This document shows, piece after piece, positions 1-10,179 of a stretch of DNA of 26,855 nt (positions within the stretch are counted from its first letter, which is position 1; the number at the start of each line of letters is the position of its first letter). The notes beneath the pieces were generated by a model. That model ran no database searches. It worked only from the letters and a program-made list of their open reading frames with translations, and was not told where the DNA came from. The stretch is from Rhizophagus sp. LPA8_4_AMF (taxonomy: Eukaryota; Glomeromycota; Glomeromycetes; Glomerales; Glomeraceae): NCBI GenBank assembly GCA_021464525.1, contig JADRCO010000758.1:1-26855 (forward strand), given 5' to 3'. The position numbers and the translations under genes were made by a program.

Positions 1-14
1 AAATTAAATTAAGC

Positions 15-75
15 TGATTTGAATTTGTCAAATTCAAATCAAATTCAAATCAAATATCAAATGTCAAATCAAATT
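15..75. repeat. Short degenerate tandem repeat, AAATTCAAATC type
   Basis: The first bases hold several imperfect copies of an 11-mer close to AAATTCAAATC or CAAATATCAAATG. This is a small AT-rich satellite with no coding content. It may be the end of a larger repeat that lies outside the window. Confidence 0.6.
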
Positions 76-1460
76 GCAGAACTCTATACTGATTAGGTTT
101 TTGATTAAAATCTATTTTAACATTTATTATTATTTATTTTTTAAGTAATTTTTTTGTTAAATATCTAAATTTTTTAATTTTTTTCTCATTTTCTTAATCC
201 TTTCTTATTTTAATAAATAAACTTCATGATATTTTTCTTTTTATTTTTAAAAATGATTTTACTAGTTTCAAATTAAAGAGGAAAATTTGCAGAAGGGTTT
301 AAAAGTTCTTTTATATATTTTTGGCTTCATTTTTCTCACTTGAAAATGATTTGATCAATTTTTATTAAGTACTGTGCCACAAAGCTGATAATCTGCAAAT
401 TCTGCAAATCAGTGAATATGTTTTAACCAAATGGTAAATTTTACCATAAAGTATTTAATTATAAAATTTTAAAATTTTAAATGCAATATAAATATCATGA
501 TAAAAATATACTATATAATAAAATTCACTATTTGGCAAATTTTACTGGCACTTATTTTTAAATTAATTTTTATATTAAAATATTTAATAAAAATTTTTTA
601 ATTTATACTGAATGTTAATATATATATCATATGATTTTATAAAAAATTATATATAAAATTTTAAGTAATATATTTTTTTCACGCTTGTGATATATCACAT
701 TTTCCTTTTTGGCAATTTGTATATATTAATTATATCAATCATTTTGATCACGTAACTTCATTAAGATTTCTCATTTTTTAAAAAAATCCTGGCATAAGAT
801 CTTATATACATATTATATACTATAAGAAACCTTATATTATGAATATTTTTAGTCGCTCTACAAGTTTTCTTAATATGTTAAAAGTATTTAGAATGTTATT
901 TTTAACTTTTACATGTAATATATTATAGGGGTGCAACTTATTGCAAGTGTGATAAAAATAAAACCCAATTTTTAATAAATATAATTTTAAAAAAATATAC
1001 AGTTCTGCAAATTTACTTAAAATATTAAAATTAGTTTTAAATATTAATTTTAACTTATTTAACAAATTCTGTTTTTTTTTGTTTTTTATTAAATTTAATT
1101 CTGTCTAACATTAAATGATTGGTATAGAAAATTTACTTTTGGAAATCTATATTTAAACATCCTATATATATTAACTAAAATTTTTTTTTTTTTTTTGCAG
1201 TACATATCATATTTTATGAGAATTAATGTAAATAACAATTTTTGTAAGAAATATGAAATTTAGCTATCTAATATAATTAAGTACAATACTATCTGTCATT
1301 CTAATGAACTCCATGTGTGTACTATCAGTGAAACTAATTCCTATATGAGTAAGAGTGTGTGACACACTACTATCTTAGCGAGTCTATTATATAATCAAAA
1401 AAATGGTATCTAAAGACTTTATTGTATTGCAATTTTTATATTCTCTACTAACCTTCCAAA
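76..1460. other. Gene-free AT-rich stretch
   Basis: No exon chain or recognisable protein is visible on either strand. The open frames are short, low in complexity and rich in Ile, Asn, Lys, Phe and Leu, as expected by chance in such AT-rich DNA. Small palindromes occur: ATGGTAAATTTTACCAT at 431-447 and TGTGATATATCACA at 686-699. A T run of about 17 followed by GCAG (about 1182-1200) looks like a splice acceptor, but I can attach no exon to it. Confidence 0.6.
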
Positions 1461-1465
1461 TTATA

Positions 1466-1750
1466 AAAAGTATACCGCTAATTCACATAACCCCATTGTC
1501 ATCTGCATATGATTGCTAAAGTAAAAATTATTTTTAATAATATATATTTGGTTTAACTGATAAAAGAATTCTTCAGCCAATCGCATGGTAATGATATTAA
1601 TTCTTTTACTGACATATATAGTAGACTTGTTGAAGCCATTCATAATTGTTGAGTTGGTAATTATAGATAGAATTTCCTGCCTAGTATAGAAATAATACAG
1701 AAAACTCAAATTATATTAAATATAAACTTGATAAACCCACTTAAAAACAT
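1466..1750 (-). repeat. Dispersed repeat, copy 1 (partner at about 25039-25300)
   Basis: About 30 bp starting AAGTATACCGCTAATTCACA recur almost unchanged near 25041 in the same orientation. Weaker similarity then continues for some 250 bp (ATTCTT.AGC, GTAATG.TAAT and TCATATATA blocks in the same order) and into an A-rich tail with AGAAAAA words. Read on the minus strand, both copies contain the frame D-[DN]-N-G-[VI]-M, a stop, then I-S-G-I-L-F. They may therefore be remnants of one old coding sequence. An 82-codon open frame covers this copy but is not matched in the other copy, so I do not call it a gene. Confidence 0.5.
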
Positions 1751-3482
1751 TCTATAATAAAAAGTAAAAATAAAAGAAAACAAAAAAGAAAGAAAAAGAA
1801 AAAATAAAATCTATATAAAATGAAAAAATAAAACCAAAAAGAGAACCAGCAATACCAAAGGAAGAGATCCATTTATCTTTGTCCTTTTTTTGGCGTAATA
1901 TAAAGAACCATTATAAATAAGCTACAAATTCAAGTACATATCAAATTTAAAAGTATTAGCATATAACATTCCATTTGAGTATAAGAGAATCTATGGTCAA
2001 TTGTTAAACCAATAAAGGTTAAAATCTAAAAAAAGAGTAAAGACCATACACGTCACGTGATTTGTTAATTTGTTGATTTTGTACATGAGAATTTTCTTTG
2101 TCCATAATAACACATGTCAAAAACGCGTTCAAGCCAAAATCAGAAGAAGGCTTAGTTTATGATATAATCCAACTTTTTGAACTTTTTGAATAAGGCCAAC
2201 CAAGTAAATAAACCCTTTTAGAAAAAAAGAGTGAGAGAAAAAAATAAAAAGAAGACAGAAAGGAAGATGGTAAAGACAAAAAAATATTCAAAAATCTTTC
2301 AGTCAATAACCGCACATTTAAAAAAAGTAATTCGTAGGTGTGCTAATTATTATTAGCTTTATCTATTAAACCATTCAACTAAGAAGTGATAATACGTAAG
2401 ACCGTTGAAAAGTCACTTGTTGTATTTAGGAATTGAAAAAGTCTTCATTCTCAAGGGCTTCTTGAATTCTTTTTATAGTATTTCATTCTTTTATGTATTT
2501 TTCAGGGACCTTTTTAAACTTGAAAAATACAGTACTTCATAATATATTTGCTTAGAATAATAATTTATTGCAATAGGTTATCTTGCCAACCTGGAATAAA
2601 ATCTAATAGACAGTTTGCTAAGACCTACAAAGGATAAAAATCTTGAAATATACTATATAAAAAAAATAAAATAATAAAGAACAGTGTATATTAAAAGCTT
2701 AAAATGTATTTGTTATAAAGAAAATAAAGAAAAATTAAGAAAAATTAAATTTTTTAACGAAATAATGTTAGTAAAAAAATGGTCATAAATGTGGCCAGAA
2801 AGAATTTGTCCAATTTTTTCACAACTAAAATTTATTATATTTAATTTATTATTAAAAATATTATTAATAATATATTTCTTTATATAAGACTCTTTTCTAC
2901 TGTTTTTTAAAACATTAGAATCTTCTAATACTAGGATGATTTTTTCACTCTTCATTTCAAATAACATTAATAGAGCAGACTTCTAATTTATATATTCCAC
3001 ACCATCTTTAACTGATAGTAGAAATAATGAATAAATCTTGATCAAATATGATAATGACTTTAAATATGGTAAAATTATTAGAAAATCTTTAATCTCATCT
3101 TTTTACTTTATATATTAAATTAAAATGATATTACAAACTGTTTTATAAAATCAGGAATGCAATACCAATTCAAGTACAGATAGGATCAACTAAATATGTA
3201 TAAATGAAAAAAAAATATCATAAAGATGCTATTGTAATTAAAATAGAATTTTTATTATATGTGTATAATAAATGCAAATATTATATTCTTGCTCTAGTGA
3301 GAAATGATGCCTTATCACTATACAACTCTGATCTTTAAATAAACTTCAATTAAAAGAAATCAGAATTTTTCCTCTGAACAAGATGCTGATAAATAGATTA
3401 ATCTTGTTAAAATTACTTGTAGATGAATTATTGGATATAAGTAATACATTAACACAATACTCTAAAAATAAAATTTTGATTT
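1751..3482. other. Gene-free AT-rich stretch
   Basis: There is an A-rich tract at about 1745-1860, then unremarkable AT-rich DNA. A CACGTCACGTGA block lies at about 2050-2061. The longest frame (84 codons, minus strand, 2713-2967) has biased composition, no domain I know and no neighbouring exon. I see no supported gene. Confidence 0.55.
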
Positions 3483-3490
3483 ATACTGAT
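3483..3490. repeat. Candidate target-site duplication, left
   Basis: ATACTGAT directly precedes the left inverted repeat of the 1.8 kb element. ATACTAAT (7 of 8 identical) directly follows the right inverted repeat at 5316-5323. An 8 bp duplication is typical of hAT-type insertion. With one mismatch in an AT-rich setting, the call is tentative. Confidence 0.5.
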
Positions 3491-3529
3491 TAAGGTTGCT
3501 TACTAAAATTAGGGAGTTTTAGCAGGATG

Positions 3530-4080
3530 GCGTATGCAAAACTGCCAAAACTAGTTTTGTAAAATCACCCTAAAATTCTGAAATGCTGAAATTGCCAAAA
3601 CTTGTAAAACTGTTTCAGCATTTTGGCATAATATGTCATATGATATATATATAGTTTCAGCATTTTGATAATTTGTAAATAATGGCCAATCAGTTTGATT
3701 AACCATTATATGATCTGGCTGATAATCTATTTTTTACAGTTTTTTTTAAACTGATTTTTTTTCATTTTAAAAATTATTTTTTTATTTCGTTTTTTATTTT
3801 TTAAAAAAAATTTTTTATTTATTATATGTAAGGTTACTTGTCTAAACCTCTTCAAAATCCTACGATTAGTTTCTCTAAGATTTTACTATAGTTTTATTAT
3901 AGTTTCAGCAAAGTTTTGGCAGTTTTGCCATTTATAATAAATTTTGGCAGGTTTCACTTTTTTCCAGAATTTTGCCAACTTTTTAATAAGACTTTCATAT
4001 AATTTTGGCAAAGTTTCGCAATTTCAGCATTTGCTAACTTGCCAAAACCCTCTAGTTTTTCCAGCAACTTTAATTACATG
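3530..4080. repeat. Left subterminal cluster of TTTTGGCA / TTTCAGCA words
   Basis: Many copies of TGCCAAAA, TTTTGGCA, TTTTGCCA and TTTCAGCATTTTG occur in both orientations, for example AAACTGCCAAAACTAG near 3540, TTTTGGCAGTTTTGCC near 3914 and CTTGCCAAAACC near 4040. The same words recur at the other end of the element (about 5165-5290). Such arrays in DNA transposons often bind transposase. A T-rich tract at about 3730-3825 interrupts this cluster. Confidence 0.65.
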
Positions 4081-4084
4081 AATT

Positions 4085-4850
4085 ATGAATATTAAAATGT
4101 TACAAACTGGACTTTGGAATTAAAGTAAGAGGAGAAGGAATTTTTTATGTATTCTTTGACTTTAAGAAACATTTCTAACATTTTTTTCTTCTTTTTTTAG
4201 GTTGCTGGATGATAATTACTAACTGGACTTTAGAATTATGTAAGTAAAAAGATGGATTGATAATATTTTTATTTTTTTTAAAAGAAACGTTTCTAACACT
4301 TCTCTTTTTCTTTTTTTAAGTTACTGAATGAAAAATATGACTTGGACTTTAGAGTTTAGGTAAAAAAGATCGGAAGTGGATTTTTTTATAACATTCTTTA
4401 AAGAAACGTTACTAAATGCTTCTTTCTTCTTTTTTAGGTTACTGAATAAAGAATACACAAGTAAGTTAGCGGGAAGTGCGAGGGGATTTTTTTCTTAATT
4501 TATTGAAGAAATGTACTAATGTTTCTTCTATTTTTTTTCTTTTAAGTTGCCAGATTTTTTAGACAAACCCAGACTTGAAATGTATGTACAAGTAAGTTAG
4601 TGAAAAATGAAAGGAATTTTTTTAATTTATTGAAGAAACATTACTAACATTTTTTCTATCTTTTTTTTCTTTAGGCTGCCAGATTTTTTAAACGAACATG
4701 AACTTGAGAATGTGTATACAAGTAAATTAGCGGAAAGTAAAAGAGGATTTTTTTAATTTATTGAAGAAACGTACTAATGTTTCTTTTATTTTTTCTTTAG
4801 GTTGTCAGACTTCTTGGATTTGAAGTATGAGTAGAGGAGTTGAGTTGTAA
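4085..4850 (+). repeat. Tandem array of about six units with intron signals
   Basis: Units of about 109-128 bp end at 4200, 4320, 4437, 4546, 4674 and 4800. On the plus strand each has a donor (GTAAGA, GTAAGT, GTAAAA, GTAAGT, GTAAGT, GTAAAT at 4125, 4240, 4360, 4461, 4592 and 4722), a GAAGAAACRTACTAAY-like segment holding a CTAAC or CTAAT branch-point-like site, a pyrimidine tract and a terminal TAG or AAG. The implied introns are 76, 81, 78, 86, 83 and 79 nt, within the range of real introns in this window. The implied exons are 39, 39, 23, 45 and 47 nt and share ACTGGACTTTAGAATT (early units) or TTGCCAGATTTTTTA (late units). The exons contain stops and do not join in one frame, so the array looks non-coding or decayed. 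Confidence 0.8.
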
Positions 4851-5164
4851 CGAATGCCAGGCTAATGGTATAATGAACTAAAATCATCAATTTATCTTCT
4901 TATTATAAAATAATTGCGTATTTATTGAGTTTTATTTAATAATAAATTTATTAATATTTTAATAATTATGTGATTAGACTTGAAAATATAGGATCTTTAT
5001 TAATAAAAAAAAATCATTTTGTTAAAGATATTACAATAAAACAATATTATAATAAACTTAATAAATTTCTAATTATATATAAATTTATTAGTGACTGTTT
5101 AAAATTAAAAAAAGCTGAAATCATGCTGAAACTCATATAAATATCAATATCTGTTATACCAAAA

Positions 5165-5290
5165 CCATAGATAAACTTATTATTGAGATTTTGCAAGTTT
5201 CAGCAGTTTCACAGTTTTGGCAGGTTTTGGCATTTTGGCATTTTAGCAATTTCACTACTATATAAGAGTTTCAGCATTTTGCGTTAAACC
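5165..5290. repeat. Right subterminal cluster of TTTTGGCA / TTTCAGCA words
   Basis: Within about 125 bp the words TTTCAGCA, TTTTGGCAGG and GGCATTTTGGCATTTTAGC recur. They mirror the cluster near the left end of the same element and lie just inside the right terminal repeat. Confidence 0.65.
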
Positions 5291-5323
5291 AGATGGGTTT
5301 CAGTAAGCAACCTTAATACTAAT

Positions 5324-5725
5324 TATACATAAAGTTGAAATTAAATTAATTTCAACTTTCAAAATGGTTAAAATTGTCAAAATTAATTCAACTTTACCCT
5401 TCTAAAAGTCAAAATAGTCAAATTAAATATTGAATAATTATTTATAATTATTAAAATTTAATAATAAAAGTATTTTAAGGATATCATAGCATCTAATAAT
5501 CAAAATCTGATAATCTATAGTCTATTTGAAAGCTTTAATTAAAATAAATCAAATGGCAGTAAGAGCATATTGATAGCATCAATATTAACTATTCTATTTA
5601 TACTTAAAGATTTAGATATTTTGCTTATAATTTCAGTATCTAGTGATCAGATTATAATGATCTTAGTACCTTTCAATTCTTCTTGTTGAAATGATTTGAA
5701 TGATATGTATTTTATTACTGTAAGT
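5324..5725 (-). mobile_element. Copy A of a TATAYATRAAGTTRAAATT inverted-repeat element, one end missing
   Basis: It starts TATACATAAAGTTGAAATT directly after the right duplication of the neighbouring 1.8 kb element. Its sequence matches the reverse complement of the element at 22285-22770: a block around AAAGTATTTTAAGGATATC (about 5468-5490), a block around TTTTGCTTATAATTTCAGTA (about 5620), and TTGAATGATATGTATTTTAT (about 5697-5716). Relative to that copy it carries roughly 90 extra bases near 5535-5620. Similarity fades near 5725, and I cannot find the second terminal repeat. It has no open frame of note. Confidence 0.65.
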
Positions 5726-7108
5726 AGCGAATAGTATAATATTTTATTGAATTTATAATTACAAACAATACATCACAAATATTTACATAAACTATAAACT
5801 ATCTAACAAAATAAAATAAAAGTTACACAAAATTGAAATATAAATTAAACTACAACACAATTTTGTAAATTACAATTTGAAATTTACTGAACTAAGTTTT
5901 AGATCAACTATCAAAATCCAGAAATCTATACTAATTAAAGATTAGTACAAATGCACTCTGGAGAAGGATTGTTCGATTCATCAAAAAATCCAAAATGTTA
6001 TCCATCTAGGAATTATTTTGGACTATATTACTCATCCAAAATGAAAAATAACTTTATCCTTAAAATAAGTTTTTAAGAAAATAAAAAGTTTATTATTTTA
6101 TTTTACAAAAAATTTTGGATATTAAAACTTCTAAAAGTAAAAAATCAAACTAATTTATAAAAAGTAAACAAATTATTATTTTTTTATTTTAAAATATTAC
6201 TACTGTTTCTCTTTTTTAAAGGTAATTTCTGAATTTAAATTTGGCAATTAGATATATATTATATGGATTTTTTCAATTTGCTTATTGGTTATAGTTGATA
6301 ATACCTAATTGATATAATTTTATTAATTGCTAACCATTATTTAATTAAATTAATTAAATTATATTTGTTAAATTTACAAAAATTGTTATAACTGATAAAT
6401 GCTAATTATTCTTGTAGTATTAATAATTAGTAAACATTAAGATTATGTAATTTTAAAAATTTATACTAAATATAAAAACTTTATTTTACAAAATTTAACA
6501 TATTATTTAACTATTTTTGAAAGTCAAATATTTTTGTTGTAATAATAGTATATCCAAAAAAAAAAAAAAATTGTACTAAAATTTTGAAAAACGAAGAACA
6601 TTTGAAACTTTTATATACTCTACTCTAAAGTGTTCTTACGTAGGACCTTTAAAAACCGGAGAAATTAAAAATTCTCTCTTATATCGCTATATCTTATGTG
6701 TGATATGTGATATGAATTTATCACTTATTATTTGAACTTTACCACTTGTGTAGATAGATATAAGAATAGAAGAGCGGGAAAAGAAACGAACTTTAAATAA
6801 AAGATCAAATAATAAATTTAAAAAATTCTTTGTATAACAAATATCTAATAAAATCAATCGACATCAATAAACCAAAATCAAGAATATAAAGTACCATATG
6901 AATTAACAATTAATCTTTACAGCCCAATTTAAAATTTATAATTAGTCATTTTTGTTGAAAAACGTGAAATAAAATAAAATCTATAATAATTTGTTAATAA
7001 ATTCAAACTAATGTTATTGACAAACTGTAATCATTTTCTTCTTTGGTATTTATTGTTGAATTGGTATCAATAATTTCTGAATTTTGGATTCAGTTATTAC
7101 AATGCCGA
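5726..7108. other. Gene-free AT-rich stretch, ending in the 3' flank of the next gene
   Basis: I see no exon or known domain. The stretch has a 14-base A run near 6557, TTAATTAAATTAATTAAATT-type repeats near 6340-6360, and TGTGATATGTGATATG near 6700. The last few hundred bases are downstream of the minus-strand gene that stops at 7109 and probably include its 3' untranslated region. Confidence 0.55.
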
Positions 7109-10100
7109 TTATTCTTTCGTCATTTTAGGTTTTCTTAACCCAGAAATTGGTTGGCCACTAGGAGCTGCAAGCTTTGAGGGGACCATTCTTGAAGACGCAG
7201 GCAATTTACTTATAGACGTCCGAGTACTAGGTTTTGATAGTCTAGTAGGAGTAGCTAGCATTGATGTATTATGGGGAGGTATGGGAGATGTTCCTCTACC
7301 CGGTGAAGAGCCATAAGAGACCGAACTCGTCAGAGAAGTAAGTGAATCGGTTTCGGAAGCGCCAGTAGGCGATTCCGGAGGAGTAAAAATCATACTTGAA
7401 GCCGAGTATTCATCATGAGAAGACAAGCTATCAGTACTTTGTCGACCACCATAATACGGAGCTCGAAGGACAGAAGGAGATCGAATACCGGAACTTGAAT
7501 TTGGAGTAGCGATATTTGAATGAGTTATTTTGGCAGTATTATTTATGTTTCCAACCGCAATACTTTGAGGTCGAGGTTTTTTAAGAGCTGTCTTAGATGG
7601 TTCAGATAAACTAGCAAGCCGACTCAATGGTCTCACAGAGGTTGTCGATGTAGATGAAGGTTTGGCAATGCCAGCCCGACTTGAAGGTCTTTTTGCTAGC
7701 TCAGGATTAGAAGTAGGTGTATGCAGCTGTGACTCGGCATATTTAGACTTTGTTGAATTAACATTTGATGGCGGAACACTATTTCGAATTCGACTTTGTG
7801 AACCGGTAGAAATATTGGAAGATTTTGGTGTACCGATGTGTGACCCGGCTCTACTCGAAGGCCGGACTCTTGGAGCTGCAATATGTGATGCGGAAGACCT
7901 AGCCAAAACATCATCAGCGGAACTATTACTCACACGACTCATTGATCTTGGACGAGTACCACTTGTCATAGATTGTGACATATTATACATTGACATGTGG
8001 AGTCCTCGAGTTGGAGAAGCAATTCTCGAGGGTGATATAGCGCCAACAGATGATGTAGTGCTCTCTTCGGTAGAACTATCGCTAACAGCACTCATAGATC
8101 TTGATCTTTGCGGAGTCGAAGTAGACGAATGAGAATCAACCCTACCAGGGGCTGCAATTCTAGAAGGTGAAGTAACGTGAGAACCAACTCTACTAGGAGA
8201 TCGCAAACCGTTTATAGTTGACGGTCTTCTTATTCCCGAAGCACCCGACTTTGCACTACCAGTTGAACGCACAGAAGTATATGAACCATTTGACATTGTT
8301 TCATACTCATCTGGATCTCCCACTGATGAGGCTCGTGAGGATGTAGGAGAAAGTGGTGATGGACCAAAATGAGCGCTAAATGCTGTTTTAGGTAAACCCG
8401 CTGGGATGCCAGGTTTTCCTCCAGAAAGAGTAGGATATGGTGAAGGAACAGGTGAAGGTGAAACTGGTTTTATAATAGGAGTTATTTGTGTGTCTAAACT
8501 CATGTCAATCTCATTTATCTCATCATCTTCATATTCTGCTTCTTTTGAGCCCATCTATTATAAAATGATGTTAATAATGTAAAATAATATAGTTTGGTTA
8601 AATTTCATTCATAAACAACAGAAAACCTTACATCAAATCCATTTCCATTAATATCATCAGCTTCTTGACCGTCAACTTCAAGTGGTGTATCACTTAAATT
8701 CTCATCTTCTTCAGCAATCATGCTAATCAATATTGGAGTGCTATGTAGGTCTGGAGGTAAGGGAGATGTTGATGGTGTAATATGTCTTTCAAGCTAATAG
8801 ATTTTGCCGAATGAATTTAAATAAATAAGTAATCGTTATAATCAACGATTTTGTAATGAATTTATTATACCTCTGCAGGATCAACACTCCAAAAATTTTC
8901 ATCTCCATCATCCAGTCCGTCATCAGTTAGTTGAATTTCACCAGACTCTAAATCACTACCATTAGCTATTATCGCATCCAAATCTATTGAACCATCTGAA
9001 TCAGTATCTTCGTATGATGATTTATTCTTTGACTGTTTTATTTGTATAGAGTTGCTATAAAATGAAAAAAAATTATAATAATACAATTAATACAATTTAA
9101 TTAAACGTATATATTAAATAATGGATAGAGATTTCTATCATAAAAACTCACTTTATTTCACCTTTACTTCTTGTATCTGATTCAATATTATCGTCCCCAT
9201 TTAATCCGTTTAATATAGAATTTTCATCAGAATTTTCATCATTTTTAGCTCCCGAAGATTTTTTAATTTCTTCTGAACTCATTATAATTATATCTGTAGT
9301 TTCGTCTAATTTTTGCTCCATTTGAAATTTCTTCTGTTTTAAGAATTTCTTCAAGTCCTTCCTTTGCATGTTTCGATTTGCAGCAGCCTTTTGACGTTTT
9401 TCATCAGGACTTAAGTTAGCCGGAGGTGAAGTAAGTGGTTTATCAGTACTAGTAATATCTTTGGAATTTGTAGTTTCAGATGATCCTTGGGTAGGAATTT
9501 CGACCTTTGAATTCTCTTTTGTGGGTTCGTCCTTTAAATTTGTTAAAGCAACCGATTTTTTATCATCAGTAAAATTTGAGTCTAATACTATTTGATTGTC
9601 TGTAAAATTGTCTTTGTGAATATAAGGTTGTTTCTGTAAAAAGAACTCCTTCAAACTTTCTCTTTTTGTTTGAAGAGCAAGTGATACCGCCTCATTATGT
9701 TTTTTTTCCTCTTCTGACATTGAATCTATTAGATCATTTCCATCATGCTCCGAAATTACCGGAGCGTTCTCTTCGACGGTTTGTACATTTTGACTATATT
9801 CAGTTTTTTCATTAAAAGATATCTTGCCCATAAATTGATTACTATTGCTGTCATTAGTAGAAGTACGTTCAGATCTAACTTGTTCAGATATTTTATCTAC
9901 GTCGGAAGTATTTAATTGATGGGTTGGATTTATCTTGTCGTCAGGTGTAGATATTTTAACGTTATCATCAATATCATGGGACTTTATGTTTTCAATCTGA
10001 ACTTCTCTATGGTTAGTAATATCTGTTGTATTTATTGTAATATTATTTACTGAAGAATCCGCAGTTTCATGGTGACCCTTTATAGAAGTGTTCGAGTTTT

Positions 10101-10179
10101 CAGAAGTTATATTTTCACTTAGTTTGTTCTTTTTTGCGTTTTCTTCTTGCAGCTTTCGCACTAGTAAAAGTTCGCGCAT
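7109..10179 (-). CDS. Unrecognised 939-residue Ser/Pro/Arg-rich protein with SxIP-like motifs
   Basis: I do not recognise the family. Four exons join in frame on the minus strand: 10179-9152, 9054-8871, 8793-8632 and 8554-7109 (introns 97, 77 and 77 nt, all GT-AG). Residues 1-343 are hydrophilic and Asp/Glu/Lys/Asn-rich. They carry two related helical segments, at about 156-183 (KRESLKEFFLQK) and 259-284 (RKDLKKFLKQKK). Residues about 344-458 are acidic. From residue 459 the chain is basic, low-complexity and full of SPSR, RPSSRAGS and SRIA(A/S)P repeats, with SPIP near residue 881 and SKLP near 907, ending GLRKPKMTKE. S-x-[IL]-P motifs in basic Ser/Pro-rich segments are how many microtubule plus-end proteins bind EB1, so a cytoskeletal role is possible; this is inference. 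An in-frame TAA lies three codons before the chosen ATG. That point also resembles an acceptor (TTTAAG), so a further 5' exon is possible. Confidence 0.75.

Larger units (their letters stand above)
3491..5315. mobile_element. Non-autonomous TIR element, 1825 bp, with intron-like tandem array
   Basis: The left end reads TAAGGTTGCTTACTAAAA and the right end is its inverse (TTTCAGTAAGCAACCTTA on the plus strand), so the terminal repeats match over at least 14 bp. A near-perfect 8 bp direct repeat flanks both sides. Both subterminal zones are packed with TTTTGGCA/TGCCAAAA and TTTCAGCA words. No transposase frame is present, so the element would depend on an enzyme encoded elsewhere. The centre (about 4085-4850) is a tandem array described separately. 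Terminal repeats, clustered subterminal words and an 8 bp duplication fit a hAT-like cut-and-paste element. The family assignment is inference. Confidence 0.7.

Noticed and set aside
832..1065. 77-codon minus-strand frame
   Set aside because: Low-complexity and dominated by Leu, Ile, Lys, Asn and Phe, with no supporting signals.
2713..2967. 84-codon minus-strand frame in the left flank
   Set aside because: Ile/Asn/Lys/Ser-rich composition typical of chance frames in AT-rich DNA. No domain, no neighbouring exon, no second copy in the window.
4201..4850. Array exons as a protein-coding repeat (LPDFL in the late units)
   Set aside because: The conserved CAGATTTTTTA block can be read as LPDFL, but joining the units by their own splice sites does not keep one frame, and earlier units contain stops.
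7662..8132. Plus-strand open frame of 156 codons
   Set aside because: It lies wholly opposite the Ser/Pro/Arg-rich exon. Its Leu/Asp/Glu content mirrors the low-complexity codons of the real gene, and it has no splice context or domain.
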